From contig VBGQ01000056.1 of assembly GCA_005882055.1 (NCBI GenBank), positions 1 through 11,154 of the forward strand: DNA of 11,154 nucleotides, in the 5' to 3' direction. This DNA comes from Chloroflexota bacterium (GTDB lineage Bacteria; Chloroflexota; Limnocylindria; QHBO01). The position numbers and the translations under genes were made by a program. Shown here piece after piece: positions 1 through 6,289 of the stretch. The notes under the pieces were generated by a model. It was given only the letters and a program-made list of their open reading frames with translations. It searched no databases and was not told where the DNA came from. Positions within the stretch are counted from its first letter, which is position 1. Each line of letters begins with the position of its first letter.

Positions 1-2
1 TG

Positions 3-461
3 ACCACGGTGTACCGCCTGCGATCGCTGGGAGGCCAGCTGATCTATGAGCTCGGCCTGCACCGCGGAGGGGAGCACGCCATTCATCGCGCCCTCTACGC
101 GGGCACGCTCGGCCTGTTGACCGGGGTCCGCTGGCCGGAGGAGATGTACCTGACCGACCCGAACGACGTGATCCACGCGAGCACCTCGCTGCGCGGCACC
201 ATGCTGGCTGGGATCCTTGACCAGGAACTGCGACGGCGGCATGCGGACGGCTGGTGGCGGAGTCCCGAGGCGGGCGCCGAATTACGCGGGCTGTTTGGGC
301 ACGGCTCAGGCTGGAACGCCGAGCGCGTTGTTGCGCATCTCGGGTATGATGGCTTGGACTGGCGGCCGGTCCTGCGCAAGATCCGGACGCAGCTCATCGG
401 CGAGATGAGCGGATACGGCGGGCCCAATATCACCACCAGGGCGGGGACCCGCAAGATCTGA
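3..461 (+). CDS. C-terminal part of an unidentified protein, possibly gluzincin/M3-like (5' truncated by window edge)
   Basis: The frame is open to the left edge, so this is the last ~152 codons of a longer gene; the GTG at 9 is probably not the start. The stop is TGA at 459-461. The protein is mostly helical and soluble, with no signal or membrane segment. It contains an LRGTMLAGIL helix, an RRHADGWWRSPEAG segment and an LGYDGLDWRPVL segment before a polar tail. A helix followed by WW-rSPeAG and a 'LG...LD..P' block recalls the C-terminal ends of some HExxH (M3-like) peptidases of Chloroflexota and Actinomycetota, but no catalytic motif lies inside the window, so this is a weak suggestion from memory. 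Codon use is like that of its neighbours. It is the first of the + strand block and is separated from rho by about 200 bases, so it is probably not in the rho operon. Confidence 0.6.
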   Translation, partial: TTVYRLRSLGGQLIYELGLHRGGEHAIHRALYAGTLGLLTGVRWPEEMYLTDPNDVIHASTSLRGTMLAGILDQELRRRHADGWWRSPEAGAELRGLFGHGSGWNAERVVAHLGYDGLDWRPVLRKIRTQLIGEMSGYGGPNITTRAGTRKI

Positions 462-658
462 CCGTTAGACCGCCGCGCGTCGTCCGCACGTGACCCCCGC
501 ACCGCGAGGCCTACGTTCCATATGCCGCTGCGTCCGTCCGACGCATCGACGAGTGGTGGCGGTCCCCCAACGAGCCGGGCCACGCACACACCCCCACCGA
601 GGTTTCTCCCTTTGAGGTCTGTTTCCTTCATGAACCAGTGCTGGCACACGAGGCGTCG
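462..658 (+). promoter_or_regulatory. rho leader region with C-rich, G-poor (rut-like) tract
   Basis: This is the largest gap between genes on the + strand. It holds no convincing sigma-70 promoter; the best pair is GTGACC (490-495) and TACGTT (512-517), which is weak. From about 581 to 630 the sequence becomes rich in C and poor in G (about 20 C and 8 G in 50 bases), unlike the G-rich surroundings, and runs into a pyrimidine tract before an ATG at 630. C-rich, G-poor unstructured RNA is what Rho loads on, and rho is known to limit its own expression in its leader in E. coli, so an autoregulatory role is a reasonable inference. An imperfect GTGGC/GCCAC inverted repeat sits near 555-582. Confidence 0.35.
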
Positions 659-662
659 ATGA
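630..662 (+). CDS. possible leader peptide of rho, 10 residues (MNQCWHTRRR)
   Basis: The ATG at 630 opens a 10-codon frame ending in TGA at 660-662. That TGA overlaps the ATG at 659 that I choose for rho (ATGA), the classic arrangement for translational coupling. A GAGGT at 614-618 lies 11 bases upstream, a somewhat long but usable ribosome-site spacing. The peptide ends in three arginines and contains Cys and Trp. E. coli and Salmonella have a leader ORF, rhoL, in the same place, so the position has precedent, but the sequence is unrelated and short ORFs arise by chance. Confidence 0.3.
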   Translation: MNQCWHTRRR

Positions 663-2128
663 ACGAGGAAGGGCGCCCTCCGCGCCGCAACCGATCCCGG
701 CGCCGCCCCGACGGCGGCTCGCGCCGTGTCGCCGCCCGGCCCGCCTACGCGCGTCGCCGCCCGGATTACGCGACCGGCGGGTACTCGAGCATCTACTCCG
801 GCCCGTTCCCGACCGATGAGACGGGCCCCATGGAGCCCCTGTCGCTCGCGGAGCTGCAGGCGAAGCCGGTCGACGAGCTTCGGGAGCTGGCGGCGGAGCG
901 CGGCATCGAGGGTGCCGAGGAGATGGAACACCAGGATCTGGTGCTGAAGCTCCTTGACGCCGTTCCACTGGCGCCGACCCGCGCGCGCATCGAGCAGAAC
1001 GGGCAGCCCGGCATCGCCGAAGGGATCCTGGAGATCGTCGACGAGGGCTTCGGGTTCCTGCGCCGCCACGGCGTCATGCCGTCGCCGGACGACATCTATG
1101 TCAGCTCCTCGCAGGTCCGACGCTTCGGACTGCGCACGGGCGACAAGGTGACCGGCCAGACGCGACCGCCCAAGGACCAGGAGAAGTATTGGGGCCTGCT
1201 CCGCGTCGACACGGTCAACGGCGTCGACCCTGAGACCGCCAAGCGGCGGCCATACTTCGACACCCTGGTCCCGGTCTTCCCGGACGACATGTTCGACCTC
1301 GAGACCGATCAGAAGAACCTCACCCAGCGGCTCGTCAACCTGATTTCGCCGGTTGGCAAGGGGCAGCGCGGGCTGATCCTGTCCCCAGCCAAGGCGGGCA
1401 AGACGACCGTGCTCAAGAACATCGCGCACGGCGTGACCGAGAACTACCCCGACACGCTCTTGATGGTGGCGCTCATCGGCGAGCGTCCCGAGGAAGTGAC
1501 GGACATGAGCCGCTCGATAAAGGGCGAGATCTACGCCTCGACCTTTGACGAGCCGACCGAGAACCACACTCGCGTCGCGGAGATGGCGCTCGAGATCGCC
1601 AAGCGGCAGGTCGAGACCGGCCGCGACGTGGTGATCCTGCTCGACTCCATCACGCGCCTGGCGCGTGCCTACAACCTGGCACTGCCGGCAAGCGGCAAGA
1701 CCTTGTCCGGTGGCGTGGACCCCGTCGCGCTCTACCCCCCGAAACGCTTCTTCGGCGCCGCTCGGAACGTCGAGCACGGCGGCTCGTTGACCATCATCGC
1801 CACGTGCTTGGTGGACACGGGCTCCCGCATGGACGACGTGATCTACGAGGAGTTCAAGGGCACCGGCAACATGGAGCTGGCGCTCGACCGCAAGCTCTCC
1901 GAGAAGCGCATCTTCCCGGCCATCGACGTGCTGCGCTCGGGAACGCGGCGCGAGGAGCTGCTGCTCGACGAGAACACGCTGCGCATGGTGTGGACCATGC
2001 GCCGGATGCTCAGCGCGCTGGGGCCAAACGAAGGCATCGAGCTGCTGATGCAGCGACTGGGCAAGACCAAGGACAACGCCGAGTTCCTGGTCTCGCTCTC
2101 GAAGTCGGTGGAGGCTTCCGAGCGCTGA
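659..2128 (+). CDS. rho: transcription termination factor Rho
   Basis: Hexameric RNA-dependent ATPase that translocates along nascent RNA and releases RNA polymerase. The protein is 489 residues from the ATG at 659. In order it has an Arg-rich, low-complexity extension (about residues 1-55), a Rho_N helical domain starting near LSLAELQAKPVDEL (about 60-103), a cold-shock-type RNA-binding domain (EGFGFLR, DDIYVSSSQVRRF, GDKVTGQTRPP; about 115-190), and the RecA-like ATPase. Walker A is SPAKAGKT with Lys at about 248, followed by ERPEEVTDM, the Walker B strand VVILLDSITR with Asp at about 329, the SGKTLSGGVD loop, and the C-terminal EEFKGTGNMEL and RSGTRREELL blocks. All family motifs are present and it looks fully functional. 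I prefer ATG 659 because GAGG (650-653) precedes it by five bases; GTG 638 in the same frame would add seven residues and lacks a ribosome site. The amidase gene overlaps its stop codon. Confidence 0.97.
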   Translation: MNEEGRPPRRNRSRRRPDGGSRRVAARPAYARRRPDYATGGYSSIYSGPFPTDETGPMEPLSLAELQAKPVDELRELAAERGIEGAEEMEHQDLVLKLLDAVPLAPTRARIEQNGQPGIAEGILEIVDEGFGFLRRHGVMPSPDDIYVSSSQVRRFGLRTGDKVTGQTRPPKDQEKYWGLLRVDTVNGVDPETAKRRPYFDTLVPVFPDDMFDLETDQKNLTQRLVNLISPVGKGQRGLILSPAKAGKTTVLKNIAHGVTENYPDTLLMVALIGERPEEVTDMSRSIKGEIYASTFDEPTENHTRVAEMALEIAKRQVETGRDVVILLDSITRLARAYNLALPASGKTLSGGVDPVALYPPKRFFGAARNVEHGGSLTIIATCLVDTGSRMDDVIYEEFKGTGNMELALDRKLSEKRIFPAIDVLRSGTRREELLLDENTLRMVWTMRRMLSALGPNEGIELLMQRLGKTKDNAEFLVSLSKSVEASER

Positions 2129-3501
2129 CCCGCCGGGCATCGCGTCGCGGGCTGCTCGGCGCCCTGGCTGCCGCCCTGCTCGTCAGCGGCTGCACGCTCT
2201 CAGAGCCGACGCCAAGCCCTTCGCCGCCGTCATCGGTCCAGACGGGCCAGACGAGCTCGGCGCAGGCGAGTGCCTCTCCGCGGTCCGGCCAGGTGATCCC
2301 CGCGCCCGGCTCCACGAGCGAGGTCTATCGACCCAACCCCTCTGCGATCGTGGTCGTCATCGATCCCGGACACGGTGGATGCCTGGATTGGGGCGTTCCG
2401 AACCCCTACGACAACAAGGTCGCCAAATCGGAGAAGGCCGACACCTTGGGCATCGCACTGGCCCTGCGCGATCTGCTCGCCGCGCAGGGGATCACCGTGG
2501 TGCTCACGCGCAACGACGACTCCGCGCTGGCGGGGGACCTGTATCCACCCCTCGGCTGCCAAGGCGCACCGTTTCGCGACGTCAACGGCGACGGCGTCGC
2601 CGGATTCGGACCGTCCGTTCCCGACTCGACGCGAACCCGAGATGAGCTATCGGCGCGGATCGACCTGGCCAACCTGGCGCGAGCCGACCTGTTCATCAGC
2701 CTGCACATCAACTCCCTGACGCAGAACGGGGTGGTCTACCAGATTGCGGCCACCCAGACTTTTTACACCGATGCCTTCCCCTGGGCCGATGCCTCCCGGC
2801 GCCTGGCGTCGACGGTCGAGGCGGACGTGGTGCGATCGATGGGCAAGGCCGCCTCGTACCGGCGCCAGGACCGAGGCATCGATGGCGCGGCTCCCTACCT
2901 CTACGTGCTCAAGCCGCCCGGCAGCGCTCCGAGCTCCCCGCGGCGTGGCCTGTTCATGCCGGCGGTCCTGTCGGAGGTCGGATCCGTTTCGCTCAAGGCG
3001 GAGAGCGAGCTGCTCGCGACGGCTCCCGGGCGCGAGGCTGCCGCTCGCGGCGTCTACGACGGGGTTGTCGACTACCTGCGCGGGCGCGCCCGGGCGGCGC
3101 GTATCGATGCGCTCGTCCCAGCCGGCGAAGCTGGCGTCGCCCCCCAGCCGGCGCCTGGCGCGGGGCCGCCGTATTGGCCAGCGCTCGTTCCTTCGAGCGG
3201 GGCCCTCCAGCTCCGCCTGACGAATACCGGCACCGCCAGCTGGCCGGCCGGGCTGCAGTTGGCGAGCGGCTGGCACGCGAGTGCCAAGCCGTATCTCGCT
3301 GCGGCTCCGGCACGGCTTCAAGGGGCGGGGGTTGCCATCCCACAGCTCGGCCCGGGCGAGTCCGTGGAGCTGAGCGTGACGTTGCCGGCGCCTCCCTCAG
3401 GAAGCCGCCAGGTTGCCTGGATCACACTGGTCGCCAGCGATGGGGCTTCGTTCGCGAGGGATGGTTCCGTGGCCCTCCAGCTCGCGACGGCTTCTCCCTA
3501 G
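2125..3501 (+). CDS. lipoprotein N-acetylmuramoyl-L-alanine amidase (Amidase_3) with C-terminal Ig-like domain
   Basis: Zinc enzyme that cuts the amide bond between MurNAc and the stem peptide of peptidoglycan, anchored outside the cytoplasmic membrane. From a CTG start at 2125 the protein is 458 residues. It begins with a basic n-region (TRRASRR), a hydrophobic core and the lipobox LVSGC, so Cys23 should be lipidated; a Ser/Pro/Thr linker follows (about 25-65). The Amidase_3 domain has DPGHGG (His83), Glu103 in KSEK, SLHINS (His194) and the catalytic Glu284 in VLSEVGS. A domain of about 100 residues at the end (LTNTGTASW, then LGPGESVELSVTL) resembles the NBR1/Ig-like beta-sandwich family. 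The CTG is chosen because it gives the complete lipoprotein signal, GGAGG (2110-2114) precedes it by 10 bases, and no ATG, GTG or TTG lies in frame nearby. It overlaps the rho TGA as CTGA. A DVNGDG loop and an extra cysteine lie in an insertion before His194. Confidence 0.9.
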   Translation: MTRRASRRGLLGALAAALLVSGCTLSEPTPSPSPPSSVQTGQTSSAQASASPRSGQVIPAPGSTSEVYRPNPSAIVVVIDPGHGGCLDWGVPNPYDNKVAKSEKADTLGIALALRDLLAAQGITVVLTRNDDSALAGDLYPPLGCQGAPFRDVNGDGVAGFGPSVPDSTRTRDELSARIDLANLARADLFISLHINSLTQNGVVYQIAATQTFYTDAFPWADASRRLASTVEADVVRSMGKAASYRRQDRGIDGAAPYLYVLKPPGSAPSSPRRGLFMPAVLSEVGSVSLKAESELLATAPGREAAARGVYDGVVDYLRGRARAARIDALVPAGEAGVAPQPAPGAGPPYWPALVPSSGALQLRLTNTGTASWPAGLQLASGWHASAKPYLAAAPARLQGAGVAIPQLGPGESVELSVTLPAPPSGSRQVAWITLVASDGASFARDGSVALQLATASP

Positions 3502-3507
3502 CATGGG

Positions 3508-3537
3508 TTGACCCGTCAAAACGGCCGCTGCTACCAT
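3508..3537 (+). promoter_or_regulatory. sigma-70-type promoter for the M23 gene, with palindrome over the -35 box
   Basis: TTGACC at 3508-3513 (5 of 6 to consensus), an 18-base spacer and TACCAT at 3532-3537 (4 of 6) make the clearest promoter in the window. Transcription would begin near 3543-3546, giving a leader of about 92 bases. The -35 box is part of a perfect inverted repeat, TTGAC-CC-GTCAA (3508-3519), which could be an operator. The amidase stop is only seven bases upstream. Confidence 0.5.
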
Positions 3538-3543
3538 CGGGCC

Positions 3544-3636
3544 CGCAACGACTCAGGCCTCCACCCGTATGCGAAGGGGTGAGACGGAGCGGCCGGGGTC
3601 GGTACCCTGACCTCGCCTTCGACTGGAGCTTTCGTA
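3544..3636 (+). promoter_or_regulatory. structured 5' leader of the M23 gene, possible riboswitch-like element
   Basis: This leader of about 92 bases can form CACCC/GGGTG (about 3565-3584) and GGGT-CGGT-ACCC (about 3597-3608) hairpins, ending before the ribosome site. The segments GGGGTGAGAC and CTGACCTCGCC recall the GGGGUGAAUC and CUAACCUCG blocks of the c-di-AMP (ydaO) riboswitch, which often controls cell-wall hydrolases. The leader is shorter than a normal ydaO aptamer and the 5' half does not match, so it may be only a structured leader. Confidence 0.2.
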
Positions 3637-4392
3637 TTGCCTGAGCGAGCCAGAGACCTGCCCCGTCGAGCACGAACGCCCGCGATCGCCCGTATCGTCG
3701 CGCACGTCGCCGTCGTGGCCCTGCTGGCCAGCAGTGCCGCCATTGGCATCGCGGGTACCCACGGCGACCAGGCAGCGCAGGGTCTCGGTATCAGCGTGGT
3801 GGCCACGGTTCGCGCTGCCAACGCGGCCCCTCCGGAGCTTCGCTCGGCGACCTTCGTCATTCAACCCAACCCGGCTGATCCCGATCCGCTTCCCGACCGG
3901 CAGCTGGCGCCGACCCCCACGCCCAAGCCGACCCCCAAGCCGACCCCCAAGCCCGCCCCCAAACCGGTCACCCATGTGGCGCGAGTCGCTGCCCCGGCTC
4001 CTGCACCCGCCCCGTTCACGCCCGTGGTTGGCAATGGCAAGCTGCTTTGGCCCGTCCCCGGTGCGGTCATCACCCAATACTTCTGGGCGGGGCACCTCGC
4101 GATCGACATGGCGACCTCGGCCGGCAATCCAGTCCTTGCCGCCGCTTCCGGCGTGGTCATCTCGGCCGGCTGGCGGTCGAACGGCGGCGGGTTGGTCATC
4201 GAGATCGATCACGGCAATGGCCTGCACACCCTGTACAACCACCTGGGCGCCATCCTGGTCTCGCCCGGTCAGGTCGTCGGACGCGGCCAACGGATCGCGT
4301 CGGTCGGGTGCACCGGCCTATGCACGGGTCCGCACGTCCACTTCCAGGTGATGGTCGGAGGCGTCTTCGTCAATCCGCTCCGCTACCTCTAG
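3637..4392 (+). CDS. M23 family (LytM-type) peptidoglycan endopeptidase, membrane-anchored or secreted
   Basis: Zinc metallopeptidase that cuts peptide cross-links of peptidoglycan outside the membrane. The TTG start at 3637 is preceded by TGGAG at 3624-3628, eight bases away, giving 251 residues. There is a basic N-terminus and one hydrophobic segment (about residues 17-41), which is a signal anchor or an uncleaved signal. A Pro/Thr/Lys spacer (TPTPKPTPKPTPKP, about 92-108) and an Ala/Pro stretch follow. The C-terminal M23 domain begins near LLWPVPGAVITQYF. It has His153 and Asp157 (in HLAIDMA), Tyr200 and His202 (in HTLYNHL), and His233 and His235 (in HVHF), which are the expected zinc ligands and catalytic residues. 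Ala155 stands where HxGxD enzymes have Gly. Cys225 and Cys229 flank the loop before the HxH motif and could form a disulfide. It has its own promoter and leader. Confidence 0.92.
   Translation: MPERARDLPRRARTPAIARIVAHVAVVALLASSAAIGIAGTHGDQAAQGLGISVVATVRAANAAPPELRSATFVIQPNPADPDPLPDRQLAPTPTPKPTPKPTPKPAPKPVTHVARVAAPAPAPAPFTPVVGNGKLLWPVPGAVITQYFWAGHLAIDMATSAGNPVLAAASGVVISAGWRSNGGGLVIEIDHGNGLHTLYNHLGAILVSPGQVVGRGQRIASVGCTGLCTGPHVHFQVMVGGVFVNPLRYL
3928..3963 (+). repeat. 12-bp tandem repeat coding the Pro-Thr-Pro-Lys spacer of the M23 protein
   Basis: The unit CCGACCCCCAAG occurs at 3928-3939 and 3940-3951, with a degenerate third copy at 3952-3963 and a partial copy at 3910-3921. Each unit encodes Pro-Thr-Pro-Lys in frame, so changes in copy number would lengthen or shorten the stalk without breaking the protein. 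Similar stalks in other surface proteins hold a domain away from the membrane. Confidence 0.75.
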
Positions 4393-4407
4393 GGCCGCCT
4401 CCCTCCG

Positions 4408-4420
4408 TATCATCGGCACC
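4408..4420 (+). promoter_or_regulatory. possible leaderless -10 element for obg
   Basis: TATCAT (4408-4413, 5 of 6 to TATAAT) ends seven bases before the GTG at 4421. No ribosome site precedes that GTG. This is the geometry expected when transcription starts at the initiation codon. No -35 box is visible at the right distance. Confidence 0.35.
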
Positions 4421-5576
4421 GTGTTCGTCGACCATGTCCGCATCCTGGTGGCGGCTGGATCCGGAGGCGACGGATCCGCCTCGTTTCGCCGAGAGGCCCA
4501 CGTGCCGCGCGGGGGCCCCGATGGCGGCGACGGCGGCAAGGGCGGTGACGTCGTCCTGGTCGCGGAGGCGGGGATGACCACCTTGGGCGACTACCGGCGC
4601 GCGCGACATTTCCGCGCCGAACATGGTGGTCGCGGCGGCCGTTCACGCTCGCACGGCCGCAGCGGGGCCGAGCTCGTGCTGCGCGTGCCGCCCGGCACAG
4701 TGGTGCGGGTCAAGGACGGCGACCCACTCGGCGAGCTGGTAGCAGATGGCGACCGCCTGGTGGTCGCCCGCGGCGGGCGTGGCGGGCGTGGGAACGTCCA
4801 CTTCGCCTCCTCCACGCACCAGGCGCCGCGCCATTACGAGAAGGGCGATCAGGGCGAGGAACGCTGGATCGAGCTGGAGCTGAAGACGATCGCCGATATC
4901 GGTATCGTGGGCGCTCCGAACGCCGGCAAGTCGACGCTCCTCGCGGCGCTGACGCGGGCGGCGCCGCGTATCGGTCCATACCCCTTCACAACCACCACGC
5001 CGAATCTGGGCGTCTTCGTCACCGGCGAGGACAGCGAGGCGGAGCCGCGGACCGCGCTCCTGGCGGACGTGCCCGGCCTGATTGCGGGGGCGCACGTCGG
5101 CCACGGCCTGGGGCACGAGTTCCTGCGGCACGTCGAGCGGACGCGGGCGCTGCTGGGGGTGATCGATGGCTCCGCCGAGGATCCGGTCGCGGAGTGGCGC
5201 GCCGTCCTCGATGAGCTGCGACTGCACGACCCGCGCCTCCTGGAGCGACCGATGCGCCTGGTGGTCACCAAGCTGGACCTCCCCGAGGTGCGCGAGCGGT
5301 TCGGCGCCATCCGCCGCGAGGTGGGTGCCGACCCGCCCCCAATTGGCGTCTCGTCGCACGATGGGACCGGCCTCGCCGAGCTCGGGCGGGCCTTGGGCGA
5401 GGCGCTCGACGAAGCGGGCGGCGAATCGGACCGACTTCGAGAACGACGAGTCTCGCGCCCGATTCGAGCGCCTTTTGGCCCGGCTCGGAATCGAGGCGGA
5501 GCTGCGGCGGATCGGGGTGCAGGCGGGGACGATGGTTCGCATAGGTCGGACCGAGCTCGAGTGGGGAGAGGAGTGA
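4421..5576 (+). CDS. obg: Obg (CgtA) ribosome-assembly GTPase, frameshifted and internally shortened in the OCT domain
   Basis: Obg is a large-subunit assembly GTPase. The N-terminal Obg fold is complete (Gly-rich GGPDGGDGGKGGD, RVPPGTVV, GGRGGRGN; residues 1-158). The G domain has G1 GAPNAGKST (164-172), switch TTTTPN, G3 DVPGL, the Obg-typical GLGHEFLRHVERT, G4 TKLD (283-286, Thr instead of the usual Asn) and G5-like SSHDGTG. After LGEALDEAG (near 5419) the conserved frame breaks: the rest of the OCT domain (TDFENDESRARF to RTELEWGEE) lies in the +1 frame from about 5430 and stops at TGA 5574-5576. The first ~40-50 residues of OCT are missing, so a loss of length 3n+2 best explains the shift. 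Without correction the first frame stays open through nadD to 6271. The end in the shifted frame overlaps the nadD GTG (GTGA), which is the normal arrangement and supports it as the ancestral end. The start is GTG 4421. Confidence 0.88.
5430..5576 (+). other. Obg OCT-domain remnant in shifted frame
   Basis: This short stretch, read in the frame one base later than the upstream GTPase, encodes RTDFENDESRARF and VQAGTMVRIGRTELEWGEE, the second half of the Obg-specific OCT domain. It has no start codon of its own with a ribosome site, so it is a remnant of the same gene and not a separate one. Confidence 0.8.
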
Positions 5577-6271
5577 CCCCGACGCTCCTGTCCGCGGGCG
5601 GTACGACCATCGCCGCCGCCCTGCCTGAGATCGAGCCCGCGGAATCCCTGGCCCGCGCTCCCCGGCGGGTCGGAGTGCTCGGCGGAACCTTCGATCCCCC
5701 GCATGTCGGCCACCTGTGGCTCGCGACGCTCGCTGCGGATGAGCTGGGCCTGGATCGGGTCCTCTTCGTGCCGGCAGCCCAGCCGCCGCACAAGCGTCGG
5801 CGGCCGGTCACCGCCGCTGCACATCGGCTCCTGATGACGCGCCTGGCAATCGCGGCGGATCCGACCTTCGAGCTGAGTGCCATCGAGATGGAGCGGGCAG
5901 GTCCCTCCTACACCGTGGACACCATGGAGGAGCTGCAGCGCCTGTACGGCGAGCACGCGCGCCTCTTCCTGATCATGGCCGCGGACTCGCTGGCGCAGAT
6001 CGACACCTGGCGCGAGCCGGAACGCATCCTGGCGATGGCCGAGTGGGCGGTCGGCCCGCGCCCGGGCAATCCCGTTCCTTCGACGACCTGGCTCCAGGAG
6101 CGGTTCGGGGCAGCGGCGGGTCGCATCCACCTGCTCGAGGGGCCGGGATTGGCGGTCAGCGCAACCGAGATCCGCCACCGGGTAGCGGCGGGTCGCGTCA
6201 TCCGCTACCTTGTCCCGCGAGCGGTGGAGGAGCTGATCCTGGATCAAGGCCTCTATCGTCGGCGACCCTGA
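5573..6271 (+). CDS. nadD: nicotinate-nucleotide adenylyltransferase NadD
   Basis: Joins ATP and nicotinate mononucleotide to form deamido-NAD in cytoplasmic NAD synthesis. From GTG 5573 it has 232 residues, about 30 more than usual because of a non-conserved N-terminal extension. The nucleotidyltransferase core begins at RRVGVLGGTFDPPHVGH (GGTFDPPH about 37-44). PPHKRRR, EMERAGPSYTVDTM, the AADSLAQIDTW segment, which corresponds to the family's GAD block (its Gly replaced by Ala), and VSATEIR (about 195-201, the ISxTxIR motif) follow, so the enzyme looks complete. The GTG overlaps the obg TGA and GGGGAGAGG lies just upstream, which indicates translational coupling. Because obg is frameshifted, the first obg frame also reads straight into this protein, so a 616-residue Obg-NadD product is possible on paper. 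Confidence 0.95.
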   Translation: MTPTLLSAGGTTIAAALPEIEPAESLARAPRRVGVLGGTFDPPHVGHLWLATLAADELGLDRVLFVPAAQPPHKRRRPVTAAAHRLLMTRLAIAADPTFELSAIEMERAGPSYTVDTMEELQRLYGEHARLFLIMAADSLAQIDTWREPERILAMAEWAVGPRPGNPVPSTTWLQERFGAAAGRIHLLEGPGLAVSATEIRHRVAAGRVIRYLVPRAVEELILDQGLYRRRP

Positions 6272-6289
6272 CGCGCGAGGAGCACACAC

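Noticed and set aside
95..2140. Long antisense ORF (681 codons) opposite rho
   Set aside because: It lies opposite rho and its leader, has Arg/His/Asp-rich sequence with no recognisable domain, and is explained by GC-rich codon bias.
3928..3963. Tandem repeat as a CRISPR or regulatory array
   Set aside because: The 12-bp units are contiguous, in frame and encode a Pro-Thr-Pro-Lys stalk.
4421..6271. Obg-NadD as a true functional gene fusion
   Set aside because: The OCT end in the other frame still reaches its normal GTGA overlap with nadD, and nadD has its own ribosome site, so the fusion frame is more likely a by-product of the frameshift. Kept only as a possible consequence.
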